In this document: positions 12,679-23,258 of the stretch, in pieces
Layout of the letters: each line of letters begins with the position of its first letter
How positions within the stretch are numbered: position 1 is the first letter of the stretch
Source: Letharia columbiana
Taxonomy: Eukaryota > Ascomycota > Lecanoromycetes > Lecanorales > Parmeliaceae
Direction: 5' to 3'
Assembly (NCBI RefSeq): GCF_014066305.1
Contig: NW_023501100.1
Location: 223,501 to 287,500 of the forward strand
DNA: 64,000 nt
Made by a program: the position numbers and the translations under genes
Notes under the pieces: generated by a model
The model's input: only the letters and a program-made list of their open reading frames with translations
The model's database searches: none
What the model was told of the DNA's origin: nothing

Positions 12679-13778
12679 CATTTGTTGATCGTCGGCTGCT
12701 CGGAACACAGATCCACCAACAAAGCCTCTCACGATTATCATCTCAGAGGCCGTCACCATTTGCTTGGTCATTTTATGATAGGGGCGAGAGCGCCACGCGT
12801 CTTGCGGAACGTCTGAATCAGACGATGTATGCTTCCTAGGACTTTTCACATGCACAGCTTGATGCACGGCGAACTCAGAGGCCTGGTTTTAGTAATAGAG
12901 AGACCTCACACTTGCTCGAAGATCCACATATCCTGAGATAGGGAGTCCAACGCGCAATGAAGCGTGTCGCAAGCGCCGGAACGAGGCGAGTCTGTGAGAT
13001 CTTCTGTTTCGCTCGCCCTCTGTCCATATCTCAGCACCAGTTCTATCACATGCTATGGCACAAAATTTATTCGCGCCTCTACCCAATTCGCGGAGGCTCA
13101 CTGCAAGTGTGGCCGGCGTAATCGTAATTCAAGGTGTTACGATGCAAAAATCGACTGATGGAGGTGACAGTACGGCGATAGTTGTCTTTGCATTTTCAAC
13201 ACGTGATAATTTCGCATAGGGGGGCGCGCTTCATGGAGAGAGACGCGACGGTGGTCGGAGCCATATTGTGTGTCTGTGTTTGTAGTATTGCTACCCGTAG
13301 GCACAGAGGGTTGATCCCGGGACGAATATGCCGCATGGGCTCTGAGTAGATAGGATTTACTGTTCGGTGAACTCGTGTAGAATGGAGGGGGGGGAGGAAG
13401 AAGAAGAAGAGGAGAAGGGTCCTGCATGCGTAGTAGCTGCTGCTATGCTGTAGACACTGTGATGGTTTTCATTGCGTTGATGATTGATGCTGTTGTTATT
13501 CCTGTGATTGATTCCCCACTGATTGTTCCTCCATAGTCCCACGATCGCATGGAGAGTGAGAAGCTTGATCTGTACCCACAACAGGAGGGTTTCTCACTTG
13601 TCATTCTTGTGACACACGTTGTCCGCTCACTCCTTGGAAGAAGAGACGATGCTCTCTTTTCAACCAGATTTGATTGGTCGAAACCGACACCTAAGACATG
13701 AGAAAACAGAATAACCGCAGCCCAATGATAGAAAATGTCCAGTACCGAAAATAATGTCCCTCCAGTATCATTCATACC
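12679..13778. other. Convergent intergenic region
   Basis: About 1.1 kb between two convergent 3' ends. It contains a short purine tract of GAA/GGA units around 13385-13420. Open frames here (for example 13443-13775 minus) have no recognisable features, and I see no supported gene. Confidence 0.45.
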
Positions 13779-15225
13779 TTAGCCCTCATTACTTTTTGTC
13801 GATTGCACAGTCACATCGGTCCGCACCTCAATCCCATCCCTAGCCCGTCGGCTCGCCGTCTGCATCTCAATGTCTTCTTGGTCATTTATTTTGCGTCCCC
13901 GTGAGTCTGTACCAGCGATTCCATGAAGTTGCTGTATACCCGAGAAGCCGTATGCCGCATCAGACAAAGACATGAAATTGCGCTGACTGTCGCTGGGGCT
14001 TGTTGGCTGTCCAAGGGGCTGAAAAATTGCTGACGGCTGACCTCGTGTCCAAGATCTGCCATAGGCTTTGCCTCTGGAGCCCCGTACAGGGGGGTCTGGC
14101 TCACCCGAGATAATAAGGGATAGAATTGGTCGAAGAGAGGGGAGACAAGCTGTGACGCTGTTTAGCTCCATCGTTTGTAGCGCGGACATGAACGCCATAC
14201 CAGCGACGATTGCCATATTGCTCTCGGCAAGACTCCAACTAACCAAACTTGCGGAGTTGTAGTCTACGTCCAGGGAAATGGTATCCAATTTGACGATAAT
14301 TGTAAGGCGAACAATCGAGATCACTGTAACACTGATTTTGGGTTAGGAAAATGACTGCCAAAGTTATACGGTATGGGAATCTCACGACTTACAAGCCACC
14401 AAGCATGAACGTACCCGCCAATACTATCTTTTGCGAGGTTGTCGCGTGTAAGCGCCAGATGTACGGAACCGGCAGTAAAAGCAGTGCAAGATCCGTCACG
14501 ATGTTGGGGACCGAGTTGCCGAGAAAAAAATACTTTGTGTTGAGGCACTTTGCGTGTATACCTTTATTCCAAAATCCCGAGATCGGAGTACATTGAAGCA
14601 CGGTAATCAGTAGCTTGTGAGTCTTGGGTCAGCGAATACCATTCGAACGGATGAAGGCACTTACAACGGCGATCTCCCAGCATATCGTGACAGCTCCCAG
14701 TATACAGCACGGAACACGAATTGAGGCTCTGAAGAGCCTCCAATAAAATGCCAAAATGGAACATTTGACGACGCCGATAGTTAGAAAGTAGAGAATTTCT
14801 CCTGTGAAAAAGTTCTTGCCGAACGTGGTTAAATAATCCTTTGGAAGAATTTCGAAGTGGTGCCCAAACCCTTGGTGGAGCCCTATTGTATGCTTCTTTA
14901 GTAATCTGTCAAGACCCCATTGACGAAGACTTTGGCAATCATACAGACGATTACAACGGTGAAGAAACCAGTAGCGAGCAACTGTCAGAAGAGTCAGCGC
15001 CTGGAGGAAGATTGGGTCTGTGTGCCTATTGTGATCTCTCACTAATGCCACAACTGCAGTCCAATCATCCACCCAGATTTCGGCTTTCATCAGCCTTCTC
15101 GCCCACAATCGCAACGCTACAGCTACCGCCGCCATGACGTATGTGGTTATGGCGGCTGCATAGCATTGGGGTGCTTCGCTCGCGTATTTGCCCACGACCG
15201 TGGGGACAGGGGAAATGGAAGACAT
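13779..15225 (-). CDS. Rhodopsin-domain (SAT4/PTH11-like) integral membrane protein
   Basis: Five exons on the minus strand fit exactly: 15225-15043, 14981-14945, 14882-14665, 14613-14393 and 14331-13779, giving 403 residues. Introns are 61, 62, 51 and 61 bp, with GTGAGA, GTATGA, GTAAGT and GTAAGT donors. The second has a TACTAA-type branch point. The protein has about seven hydrophobic segments and the hallmarks of the fungal rhodopsin domain: WVDDWTAVVAL after TM2, GEILYFLTIGVVKCSILAFY, a CTPISGFWN loop, and LGNSVPNIVTDLALLLLPVP. The C-terminal 130 residues are hydrophilic and Ser/Arg-rich, likely cytosolic. Some members of this large family act as surface sensors in plant-associated fungi; no ligand can be inferred here. 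The second exon is only 37 nt. Confidence 0.88.
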
Positions 15226-17300
15226 CGCAAAACAAGAAATGAATGACAAGTCGAATTGAAGGAAAAGCAGGAAGGAAAGGAAGGCTGGACATGGTTAGAG
15301 AGTCGTCATCGATGAATTCGACTGCAGACTCGTGGCACGTACACATAGCAGGCAAGTAAGATTGTCAAGCTGAATGCAAAGGTGGCATTGACGGCTCGGA
15401 GACAATTCCCTCTAAATTATGGAAGAATCGCAACTAGAAGATGGTAGAGGTGGGTGACCATTTTTCAGGTGGGTTGCCGTTTCTACCTAGGTGGCTGACC
15501 GTTCCTCAGTTGTGTGCGGGATTTTGCTGTGAGTCCTCAAGTTTTACCCTGCATGGAGTATGCATCCGCGGGAGCACAGACAGTGAGCCGGAAGCCGAGG
15601 CTGAGGCTGGGAACAGTCTAGACACCTTGCAAAGACGCGCAGGACCTGTCAAAGATTTCGCCATAGACGACGAGAGCTCCTGGTGTGCACAACGCATGGC
15701 GCAGATCCCTACACGCTTTTAGTAGTAGGATCCGGCAGATCGATCGTATTCCGTGAGCAAGGTATCATCAGCTCCCGCTTACATTGATGTAGGAACCCGG
15801 CTTGAACGGCTTCGAGATGAGACGATGGGGGATCGGCGGTGGCCGAGGTCCCTCAGTCCCACCAGGTCCCTTGACATCCTTCCACCATTACTACTGTATA
15901 CGTATCTGGCGTCGTGGAGAAAACAGGACGCGAAGACAAAATTGCCTCTTCTGCTAAGCAGTGAGTAGACGAAGTATGTCGCAGTGGGCTAATGACATGC
16001 AACGAAACCCCGCTGCTGTGGGCTTGAGTCTCGTTCTGCCCTCTCGATACGCCTGCGGGATGATGAAGGAGCAATCACTCGTCATTCTATTTTGGCAGTC
16101 GTAATCGTAATAGTCTCCACAACGTGGCAGCAATGAATACGAGCAACATCAACGTCACATTATGCTACGTGATGGGAATTTTCCTCTTCCTCATCCTTCT
16201 CCTTCCTACACGCGATTATCGAGCGGTAACTTTGATCTACTTACAGAGCTCCTGCAACATATTCCTAATGAAATTAACTTGACGTGCTTACGAATAGCAA
16301 TACCGCGAACGCCGATGTACTGCACATGCGAACCCTCCAGAGTCGGCGCATCTTTCTATACCAGACCCCGTTGTGCCATTGTAAAGGTAAAGCTAAGAAT
16401 TAGGTCACATTGTTCTCAGAATTTGCTGCGTCACGGGCAGAACATTTACATCCAGAGGGTCGTTGATCAATCACGCATCATCAGCGTTCTCTTCGTTTTC
16501 CGGACTTAAAGGTTGATCTCGACCCTATCCGTGCTATAAGAACTCCGCGTACAGAACCCAAATGAGAGCCTTCTCCATCGCTTCTTCAGGCCAGGTCTGC
16601 TTTTTAGAAACTACTCGCACAACCTCGCAACTCAAAAATTAGATAGAATCGCAACAATCCACATTATCGTGGGAGGAGATCTGGGCCGTAGGCGCGGAGA
16701 TCTCAGAGAGGCTATGCCCACCATCTTTTCGTTGAAACCCTGCACGGGTTTCTTGGGTTTGGTCCCAAGGTATTGGATGGCCAATGAAAGACCGCGGGGC
16801 TGAAGCAGCCCCCACAAAAACAGTCTCCGTGAGTGTTTCGTCTTTCGATACTATGGCGATAAGGACGAGCGCGACCCTTAAAAATAATTCAATGCCGTGC
16901 AATTACTTGAGAGAGTTGATGATCGAGCGCAAGCATCCCTGGCGATCAAATCACGAGGGTATGGAAAACGAGGAGAAGAAGATGGCCTTTGCCAAGGCTC
17001 TATGTTCCGATACGCGCTCGGCTGCAGCTAAGCTAGGCTGAGTGCGGTAAGCGCGGCTCAGCCTCGTGGGCCGACAAAATAGCTACCTTATTTATCTCTT
17101 ACTCCTTTCCATCCCACTATCTTGACATCCAGAGGCCGCAGTGCTCTGAAAGCGGCTGGAAGAGTCTGATATAGTTCTAGGCTTTGTGTACAGTCCAGGT
17201 GCCATGGATTGGGCTGCATTGGTACGGGGAACTTTATACTTATCCTCTCAGCCACCTTCATCCTTTTATTCCCCTGTGCTGTGAGCATCCAACATCAACC
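15226..17300. other. Gene-poor intergenic region
   Basis: About 2.1 kb. It holds the upstream region of the rhodopsin-domain gene and the leader of the PAQR gene. Short open frames (16162-16509 plus, 16784-17041 plus, 16639-16902 minus) have no recognisable domain and overlap each other on both strands. I see no RNA gene. Confidence 0.45.
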
Positions 17301-18212
17301 ATGGCTCGTCCAAGGAAGATGGCATCCTCAAAAGAAGCTTCCCAGACCCCAATCACGGCCAAAGGGGCGCGACGTCTCAAATCTTGGGATGAAATCCCTT
17401 CTTGGCAGCAAGATAACGAGTATATTCTATCAGGCTATCGACAAGCAACTGGATCTTTCAAAAGTTGCTGTGAGAGTCTAGGATATGTCCACAACGAGAC
17501 TGTCAACATATATTCGCACGTCATTGGCGCAGCCACGTTTCTCACAGCACCAATATACTACTATCGAGCTCTATACCTGCGCTATCCTTTGGCAACTCAA
17601 GCTGATGTTTTCGTCTTTTCCACCTTCTTCTATGGCGTTTCGATCTGCTTCATTCTATCTGCAACGTACCACATCATGAGCAACCACAGCCCAGAAGTGC
17701 AAAGGTTCGGGAACCAGCTGGATTATCTCGGAATCGTGATCTTAATGTGGGGATCTACCATTCCGAGCATCTACTATGGTTTCTACTGCGATCCTCGACT
17801 CCAAAAGATCTACTGGGCCAATGTCTCTACCCTCGCGACCCTTTGCGTAGTCGCAACGCTGCACCCCAGATTCAGACATCCTGACATTCGGCCCTACCGC
17901 GCAGCCATGTACGCTGGGCTTGGGCTTTCCGCCGTCGTATTTGTCATGCACGGTATCTTGCTACATGGCTGGACCGTACAAAATCGGCGCATGAGTGTTG
18001 ATTGGATGGGCCTTGTGGCTTTGTTCAATCTGATGGGTGCAGTAATCTATGCTGCTCGGGTCCCAGAAAGGTTAAGGCCACTGAGATACGACATCTACGG
18101 GAACAGCCACCAAGTGCTACACGTCGCAGTAGTTCTTGCAGGACTAGCGCATATGCTTGGATTATCCAGAGCTTTCGATTACCTTCATACACATGGCTCA
18201 GTCTGTACATAG
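17301..18212 (+). CDS. PAQR/haemolysin III family seven-helix membrane protein (Izh/adiponectin-receptor-like)
   Basis: Intronless, 303 residues from the ATG at 17301, the first ATG of the open frame. The layout is that of the PAQR family: a soluble N terminus with WDEIPSWQQDNEYILSGYR, then GYVHNETVNIYSHVIGA at the first helix, SATYHIM after helix 2, a GNQLDYLGI segment, and a C-terminal HQVLHVAVVLAGLAH. The His residues of the SATYHIM and HQVLH segments are the expected zinc-binding/catalytic residues of ceramidase-like PAQR proteins. In yeast the Izh members affect zinc, sterol and lipid signalling at the membrane. The length matches the family, so the gene appears intact. Confidence 0.9.
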   Translation: MARPRKMASSKEASQTPITAKGARRLKSWDEIPSWQQDNEYILSGYRQATGSFKSCCESLGYVHNETVNIYSHVIGAATFLTAPIYYYRALYLRYPLATQADVFVFSTFFYGVSICFILSATYHIMSNHSPEVQRFGNQLDYLGIVILMWGSTIPSIYYGFYCDPRLQKIYWANVSTLATLCVVATLHPRFRHPDIRPYRAAMYAGLGLSAVVFVMHGILLHGWTVQNRRMSVDWMGLVALFNLMGAVIYAARVPERLRPLRYDIYGNSHQVLHVAVVLAGLAHMLGLSRAFDYLHTHGSVCT

Positions 18213-19147
18213 CGCAGTTCTTGGATTTATCCTACTCTGCCAAATGTACGAATTCTACAAACAAAGACAAGTATAATATCGATTTGGGATCCTCCCGATG
18301 TCGAACAATCTTCATGGCATAATCATAGTCACGGACGACCCAATCTTGCAATGTAACCATATCCGCGAACGAGACAGGCCGAGACCAAATAGCAAAATGG
18401 TTTATATGGAGATGCCAAAACCAACAGCAGTGCCCAAGGGGCCAAACATCACGATACGTCGATCGCGTACTCCAGGCGACGGAATACAGACGAAATGGAT
18501 AGTAAGTTCCAGCTGCGCAGCAGAGACTTCTGCAAAGAAGGTGCTCTATGTGCGAGCGGGGATGGACGAGCACGTAGGAATTTGCGTGCGTATTGCAGCT
18601 CAAACATTTTCTTGGAAAAACGCCGAGCGGCGTGGCGCAGTTCGATCTCTGGGAATACGATGCTTGCATGTCGGATTTAAGGAAGAGGCGATCCGTACGC
18701 CGCACAAGAGTGGAAGGATTAAGCGGAAGTCTTTCCGTTCATATCATTGTCGAGGTCTCAGCACCGGCTTATAATATGAGTCATAAGGCAGACTTCTGTC
18801 CTCCACTCTCAAACTCACCTCAATAGTGCAGACTTTCCAACCTCCATATAGAAGCCGCCCACTCGATCTCGGTCTTGCCTCATCCGACGTCCCACTCGCA
18901 GCGAGTGCCGCAATTGAAGCAGTAAACTCGGTCCCGGAATCTTGACGCTCTGGGCCTTGCTTCACATGGCCGATGCTGGGACGTTCCTCTCTCTGCTGTA
19001 GAAGATGAGGTTCCACGTCAAAAGACGAAGTTGGAGAAGGTCAGCCTAGCGCACCCCCCCAAATCCAATGGATTCTGCGAGCAATTTCGATTGCACGTTC
19101 ATTGCTATCAGTCTACCTGTTGCTCCGCGCAGACAAAACTTATGCCA
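18213..19147. other. Intergenic region with uncharacterised open frames
   Basis: Open frames cross this stretch on both strands: 18232-18705 minus (157 codons) and 18298-18774 plus (158 codons) overlap almost completely. The minus frame has aromatic-rich segments (CCWFWHLHINHFAIW) but matches no family I recognise and has no clear start context. I leave it unassigned. Confidence 0.35.
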
Positions 19148-19606
19148 TCACTTAGCCGAGATCATGTCCGCCCCGTTTCTAGACTTCAGAAATCTCAACA
19201 TTGCGGTGATATTCTCATCATGCAACATATCACCGTTCCCCCCAAAGCTAAGAGATCCTGAACAGGAAACACGCAGCTCTTTGATCCTGTTGCTCAGATT
19301 GCTGAGTCTGGTACTGAAGATCCGTTGAACGTCCTTGAGCAAAGTGTCCCACTCTTCGTCGACGGCGACAACGATAGCTTTCTTTACGCCATCATGCGAA
19401 AAGAGCAGAGGAAAAGTGAGCTCGTAGTACTCAAGAATAGAATATCTGCCCTGCGAAGTTGCATAGGAGAGTCTCGAGGCACGTGTTGAATGATTGGGTT
19501 TGAGAAGGGCGGAAATGGGGGGATCTGGTCTGTCGATGAGGCTGGATGTCTGGCTGTCCTGACTCATATATGATGGGGGGCGGTCGTCAACTGTATTGGC
19601 GGCCAT
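19148..19606 (-). CDS. Hypothetical protein, 152 residues
   Basis: Not recognised. The open frame continues upstream to 19828, but the ATG at 19606 gives a protein starting MAANTVDDRPPSYMSQDSQ. That start contains a PPSY-type motif often seen in fungal proteins trafficked by arrestin/ubiquitin-ligase partners; this is an observation only. The central part (YSILEYYELTFPLLFSHDG, then EEWDTLLKDVQRIFSTRLS) looks like a folded helical segment. There is no signal peptide or membrane helix. A further 3' exon is possible. Confidence 0.45.
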   Translation of the reverse strand: MAANTVDDRPPSYMSQDSQTSSLIDRPDPPISALLKPNHSTRASRLSYATSQGRYSILEYYELTFPLLFSHDGVKKAIVVAVDEEWDTLLKDVQRIFSTRLSNLSNRIKELRVSCSGSLSFGGNGDMLHDENITAMLRFLKSRNGADMISAK

Positions 19607-19770
19607 GATGGCTGCAGTGTATGCAGGTAAGGAAGATAGATTCCAGAGCTGGTCGTAGACTGGTATGCAACGGCTCTCAAATGAAGAGCCATTGACAGGT
19701 GCAAAACAGGTGGCTATATAGCTCGGACTGGACACCTGTCGCTTACCCCTTGCAGGGGTCCCGACAAGGC

Positions 19771-19810
19771 CCTGAAACAGGCTGAAACAGGCTGAAACAG
19801 GCTGAAACAG
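19771..19810. repeat. 10-bp unit tandem repeat, four copies
   Basis: Four consecutive 10-bp units of (g/c)ctgaaacag; only the first base of the first unit differs. It lies about 165 bp upstream of the ATG at 19606 on the minus strand, so it may fall in the promoter or leader of that gene. Confidence 0.85.
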
Positions 19811-19835
19811 GGGCATATCATTACCCACTCAGCCC

Positions 19836-20357
19836 CATTGTGTCGACTGGTACACTTGTACGCAATGGAAGAACATTTCTCCTAGCTCTTCCTTCGCTTC
19901 ACCTAAAGCCCCTCAGTCTGCCCTCAGAGCAGTCTGGGGCACCGAATATTCTTGTGTTTACACCACTTTTCGGAACCAAAGGAGCAACGCACAAAATTGG
20001 AAAGCCCACTTGGATTCCGTCTTCCTGTATCATCTCGTATTAATTCTCGACAGCCTCACAACTTTGCGCGAGGAGCTGCGAGACTCGGAAAAGGAAGCAG
20101 CAGAATACAGACTCAGAGATGAGCAGGCAGTGGATGGCTGACTGATGCACTGTAAACACGCGGCACGAAGTCTCAAGAGTGGCGTTTCCGTTGATGCTGA
20201 ACAAGCGGCTGTGTGTGCGAAAATGGCAAAGTGGCAGGAAGTGTGGCGCTCATCTTCAGGTGACCAAGTCTTAGTTCTAGAAGGCATGATTGACGATCAT
20301 TGGAGTATGAGAAAGTCTAGGATCAAGCATGCGTTGGTCCGGGAGAAGGCAAGGTAA
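19836..20357 (+). other. Possible hypothetical gene without an obvious start
   Basis: One frame is open from about 19836 to a TGA near 20139 without an in-frame ATG. It encodes a strongly helical, charged segment (LDSLTTLREELRDSEKEAAE). The same frame continues after the TGA with KMAKWQEVWRSSSGDQ and ends at 20357. A 48-bp GTGGAT...CAAG intron would remove the TGA in frame, but its signals are weak. It may be a relative of the helical protein encoded immediately downstream, or a decayed copy. The function is not known. Confidence 0.22.
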
Positions 20358-20660
20358 GGCAGTATGAGGTCGGTTGCGTCTCGCTATCCGGATTCGCTTC
20401 AAGATCATGCCTGGTGTCAGGTGATCTCCTAGAGAAAAGTAGTTATTCATTCAGGAAAGGAGGCCATTGTCGTCGTTTCATTGTCACAGGAAGCTACTAT
20501 GCAGACTTGTCTTCTTTTTCTTTATAATCAATGTCTTTGTTCAAAATCAATTCATTGTGCGCGTCTCGTCGCTGGCCATGTATATGAAGGTCAGATGGTA
20601 TCGCTCTGGCATTTCTTTCAACGCTTTCTTCCAACCCTATCGCAACCACGCGCATCGGAC

Positions 20661-21461
20661 ATGTCGGATCTTGACCAAGTACCTCAACAGATCTACGGTC
20701 TCGATCGGTGCGCTTCTAGGGTTCCCGGAAATGCGGTATATAAATCTGTGGCGTCCTACGATCAAATGCTCGCATTTCTAGTCAAAATCCGGATCACGCT
20801 CGCAAAACCCTCTCTCGACAACATGAACTACATTCTCGCCAACCAAGAACCACTCCACGAGGTCCGACTTGCCATGAAACGCCTCTCCGAAAACTTCACC
20901 CGGGCGGCACTTGCTTGCGACGACGCAAAGAGGTGCACCGAAGAGGTTGCGCGCAGGTTCCAACAAGCCTGGGACCTTGTTGATGTCAAAGCCAATGCTA
21001 CTGCGAATCAGTCAAGGTATGTCAACAACATTTCTCAAGAAATAGCAGAAGTATGGCGAACTCACACCAGCGCCCCCAACAAGCACTGGAAAATAGTCTT
21101 CGCTTCTCTTGTATACGAGCTCAAGGTAGCTATCGAAAATCGTCAGCGGATGCGCTGGGGTTCGGAACATGCTGAGAAGAGAGCAGAGCAATGGGAAGCT
21201 CGGTATATTCTAGCGGTCGACAAATGGCGCAACACCTATCAAGACGGCTTGCACTTGGAAGAAGCATTCACAGCCCTCCGGACAGAATTCTTGGCTGGGC
21301 AGTCGCTAGCGGAGATCTTTATGCGAGAGACACGAGAAATTGGAGATTGGATCAGTGTTGGTTCGGAGAGCGAGAGAGTCTGGAGGATCGATCAGGCTCT
21401 GATACGGGAAGAAGAGAGGGATACCAAAAATTACGGTGTCATGTCTCGGTTTCAGAAGTAG
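20661..21461 (+). CDS. Hypothetical helical protein, 266 residues
   Basis: Not recognised. The frame is open from 20481, but the ATG at 20661 (MSDLDQVPQQIYGLDRCAS) begins a uniformly hydrophilic protein and is the preferred start. It is rich in Glu, Arg, Ala and Trp with long amphipathic helices (HEVRLAMKRLSENFTRAA; EHAEKRAEQWEARYILAVD), so a coiled-coil or helical bundle is likely. There is no signal peptide or membrane helix. Codon use is consistent with neighbouring genes, which supports it as real. Confidence 0.55.
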   Translation: MSDLDQVPQQIYGLDRCASRVPGNAVYKSVASYDQMLAFLVKIRITLAKPSLDNMNYILANQEPLHEVRLAMKRLSENFTRAALACDDAKRCTEEVARRFQQAWDLVDVKANATANQSRYVNNISQEIAEVWRTHTSAPNKHWKIVFASLVYELKVAIENRQRMRWGSEHAEKRAEQWEARYILAVDKWRNTYQDGLHLEEAFTALRTEFLAGQSLAEIFMRETREIGDWISVGSESERVWRIDQALIREEERDTKNYGVMSRFQK

Positions 21462-21971
21462 TCCCGGGGCGGTTGAGGTCACAGAGCCTCAACAGGTTTG
21501 CTTCCTTTCTCACTTGTACGCCCTCAACTGGAAAGCAGATAAGGTAATCAGACTTGATGCTCTTCTTTTTCCTGCTTGCACGGCTAGCTAAGGTAGTAAT
21601 GTAGTTTTCCAGAGCCCGGCTCGCGCAAAGAAGCTTCCAACCTGAATTTTTTGGGATAAAACCCACATTTGCATGATAATCACTCATCACTCGTAAATGC
21701 TTAGTTTGTATTCAACCAGTATTTCGAGGCTGCCAGCCATTGTCCGACCCCCAGCTTCTCGGCTCGGTCTTCATCCAGCAATATTTTGGCGGATGTGGAC
21801 ACATGATAGGATCCGTGATGTCCACAAACCTGTACCCGTACAAGCGACATTCCACTAGGGAGAAGCTACGCGCCGTACTGGCACCCTACCGGTTATGTCA
21901 CGCAGAAAGTGCTGTTCTGGAACCTTATCTCCACTACATCTCACCCATCTCTCATACCCTCCCCCAAAACC

Positions 21972-22481
21972 ATGTTACCGCCCGCCTATCTCCCCCTCCT
22001 CCTCCTTCTTCTCGCCACACCCAGCGCCACCGGCATCCTCAACATCACAGACCTCCTCCCCATCACCAAGCCCCCCCCCAACAGCCTGACCCTCAACCCA
22101 ATCCCCAACCCCTTCCCCGTCCCCAACACCGACATAACCCTCGACTTCGCCACCCCGCCGCACCTCGCCCCCCTCCTGCCCCAAACCGACGTCACCGACT
22201 GCTTCGCCCTCGCCAAAGTGCACTTCGAGACGCTGATCCACGAACACGGGGACGGGCCGATCGCGTACAGCTACGAGATGACGTACGGCCGGGTCACGTT
22301 GAAGATGTTTTCGGAAAACGCGCCGATGCGTTGCATCACGTACGGCGAGGCGCTGTCGGTGCTGTTGGGGATATCGTTGAAGATGGCGAGGGAGGGGTTT
22401 GAGTTCAGGCGTCTGCATGTGTTGCAGAGTGATGATGGGGAGTTGCTGGGGATGGCGGTGGTGCGGCCGGCTAGTCTGTGA
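21972..22481 (+). CDS. Small secreted protein, 169 residues
   Basis: The ATG at 21972 starts a classical signal peptide (MLPPAYLPLLLLLLATPSAT), followed by a Pro/Asn-rich stretch and a compact C-terminal domain (HGDGPIAYSYEMTYGRVTL, then CITYGEALSVLLGISLKM). There are two Cys after the signal region. The 5' half is very C-rich while the 3' half is G-rich on the same strand, a marked strand-composition switch inside one short gene. No family is recognised. A cell-wall or apoplastic secreted role is possible but not supported by a motif. Confidence 0.6.
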   Translation: MLPPAYLPLLLLLLATPSATGILNITDLLPITKPPPNSLTLNPIPNPFPVPNTDITLDFATPPHLAPLLPQTDVTDCFALAKVHFETLIHEHGDGPIAYSYEMTYGRVTLKMFSENAPMRCITYGEALSVLLGISLKMAREGFEFRRLHVLQSDDGELLGMAVVRPASL

Positions 22482-23258
22482 GGCGAGGGTGGTACGTTTT
22501 GGGAGAAAAGGGTCGGCTACGGAGTTTGCGGTCACGAATGCGAAATTGGACTTGTGTTTTCGCGGGCTCAGTGGACATGTTGAGGGAAAGGTGACGGGAC
22601 AGGAATTGAATTAGGTACATCGATTGACTGATTGAAAGGGTTTGGGGCAGAGGGGGAGTACTCGCCGCTTGCCATCTCTATTGTACTATTGTCTTCATCA
22701 CCAACTTTCTTTGAACCTGTGCGCTCTCATTCAGTTCTTTTCACGTCTATGCCCATGTAATCTTAGGAAGCGAGGAGGATCTTCCGAGTCCGCTATGAGC
22801 GGTGGTTTGTCTGTTTACCTTCATGTGAATTTGTTGAGCAATATGGACTGGCAGATTTTGTTTTCGAGTCCTTTGTTGTGGTCAGCTGACGCCATTTGTG
22901 ACTTAGCTTGAGGATGTAGAATGGCAGACTTGTTATGAACATGCTGGCGGAAAATGGGGATTTCGGAAAAGCTTTCAAAGTTTTGAAGTCGAAGATTGAG
23001 ATGGCACAGGTCAATAGGGGCAGAAATTAGGAGAGGGGCACAGACTAGATACTGCTATCGTTCAAATACTTTCAGATTGTGGCTGAATTTCTGCACAAAG
23101 AAGGTCTTACACGGAATACAAAGAAAACATGAATTGAAAGCGCAAACAAAGCTGATCAATACTTTGGCAACTTGTCATAAGGTCCTTGTCTGTTGAACAA
23201 TCCACGCCAGCCAACAATAACACCCTAGGCAATTTTACTCTATCATTTCTTCCCGATC
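22482..23258. other. Convergent intergenic region
   Basis: About 780 bp between two convergent genes. Short frames only, and no recognisable feature. Confidence 0.45.

Noticed and set aside
12054..12722. 222-codon minus-strand ORF over the nucleotidyltransferase C terminus
   Set aside because: Ser-rich shadow of the repeated Glu/Pro coding region; the plus-strand frame has family motifs.
13397..13420. GAA/GGA purine run resembling a microsatellite
   Set aside because: Short and imperfect; common in fungal intergenic DNA and not associated with a feature.
16784..17041. 85-codon plus-strand ORF ahead of the PAQR gene
   Set aside because: Charged and plausible-looking, but no family, no clear leader and it overlaps opposite-strand frames of equal length.
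18232..18774. Overlapping 157- and 158-codon open frames on opposite strands
   Set aside because: Neither has a recognisable motif or convincing start, and the two overlap almost entirely. Without expression or homology I do not call a gene.
21975..22535. 186-codon minus-strand ORF opposite the small secreted protein
   Set aside because: Low-complexity Gly/Val/Glu-rich shadow of the C-rich coding strand; the plus strand has a proper signal peptide.
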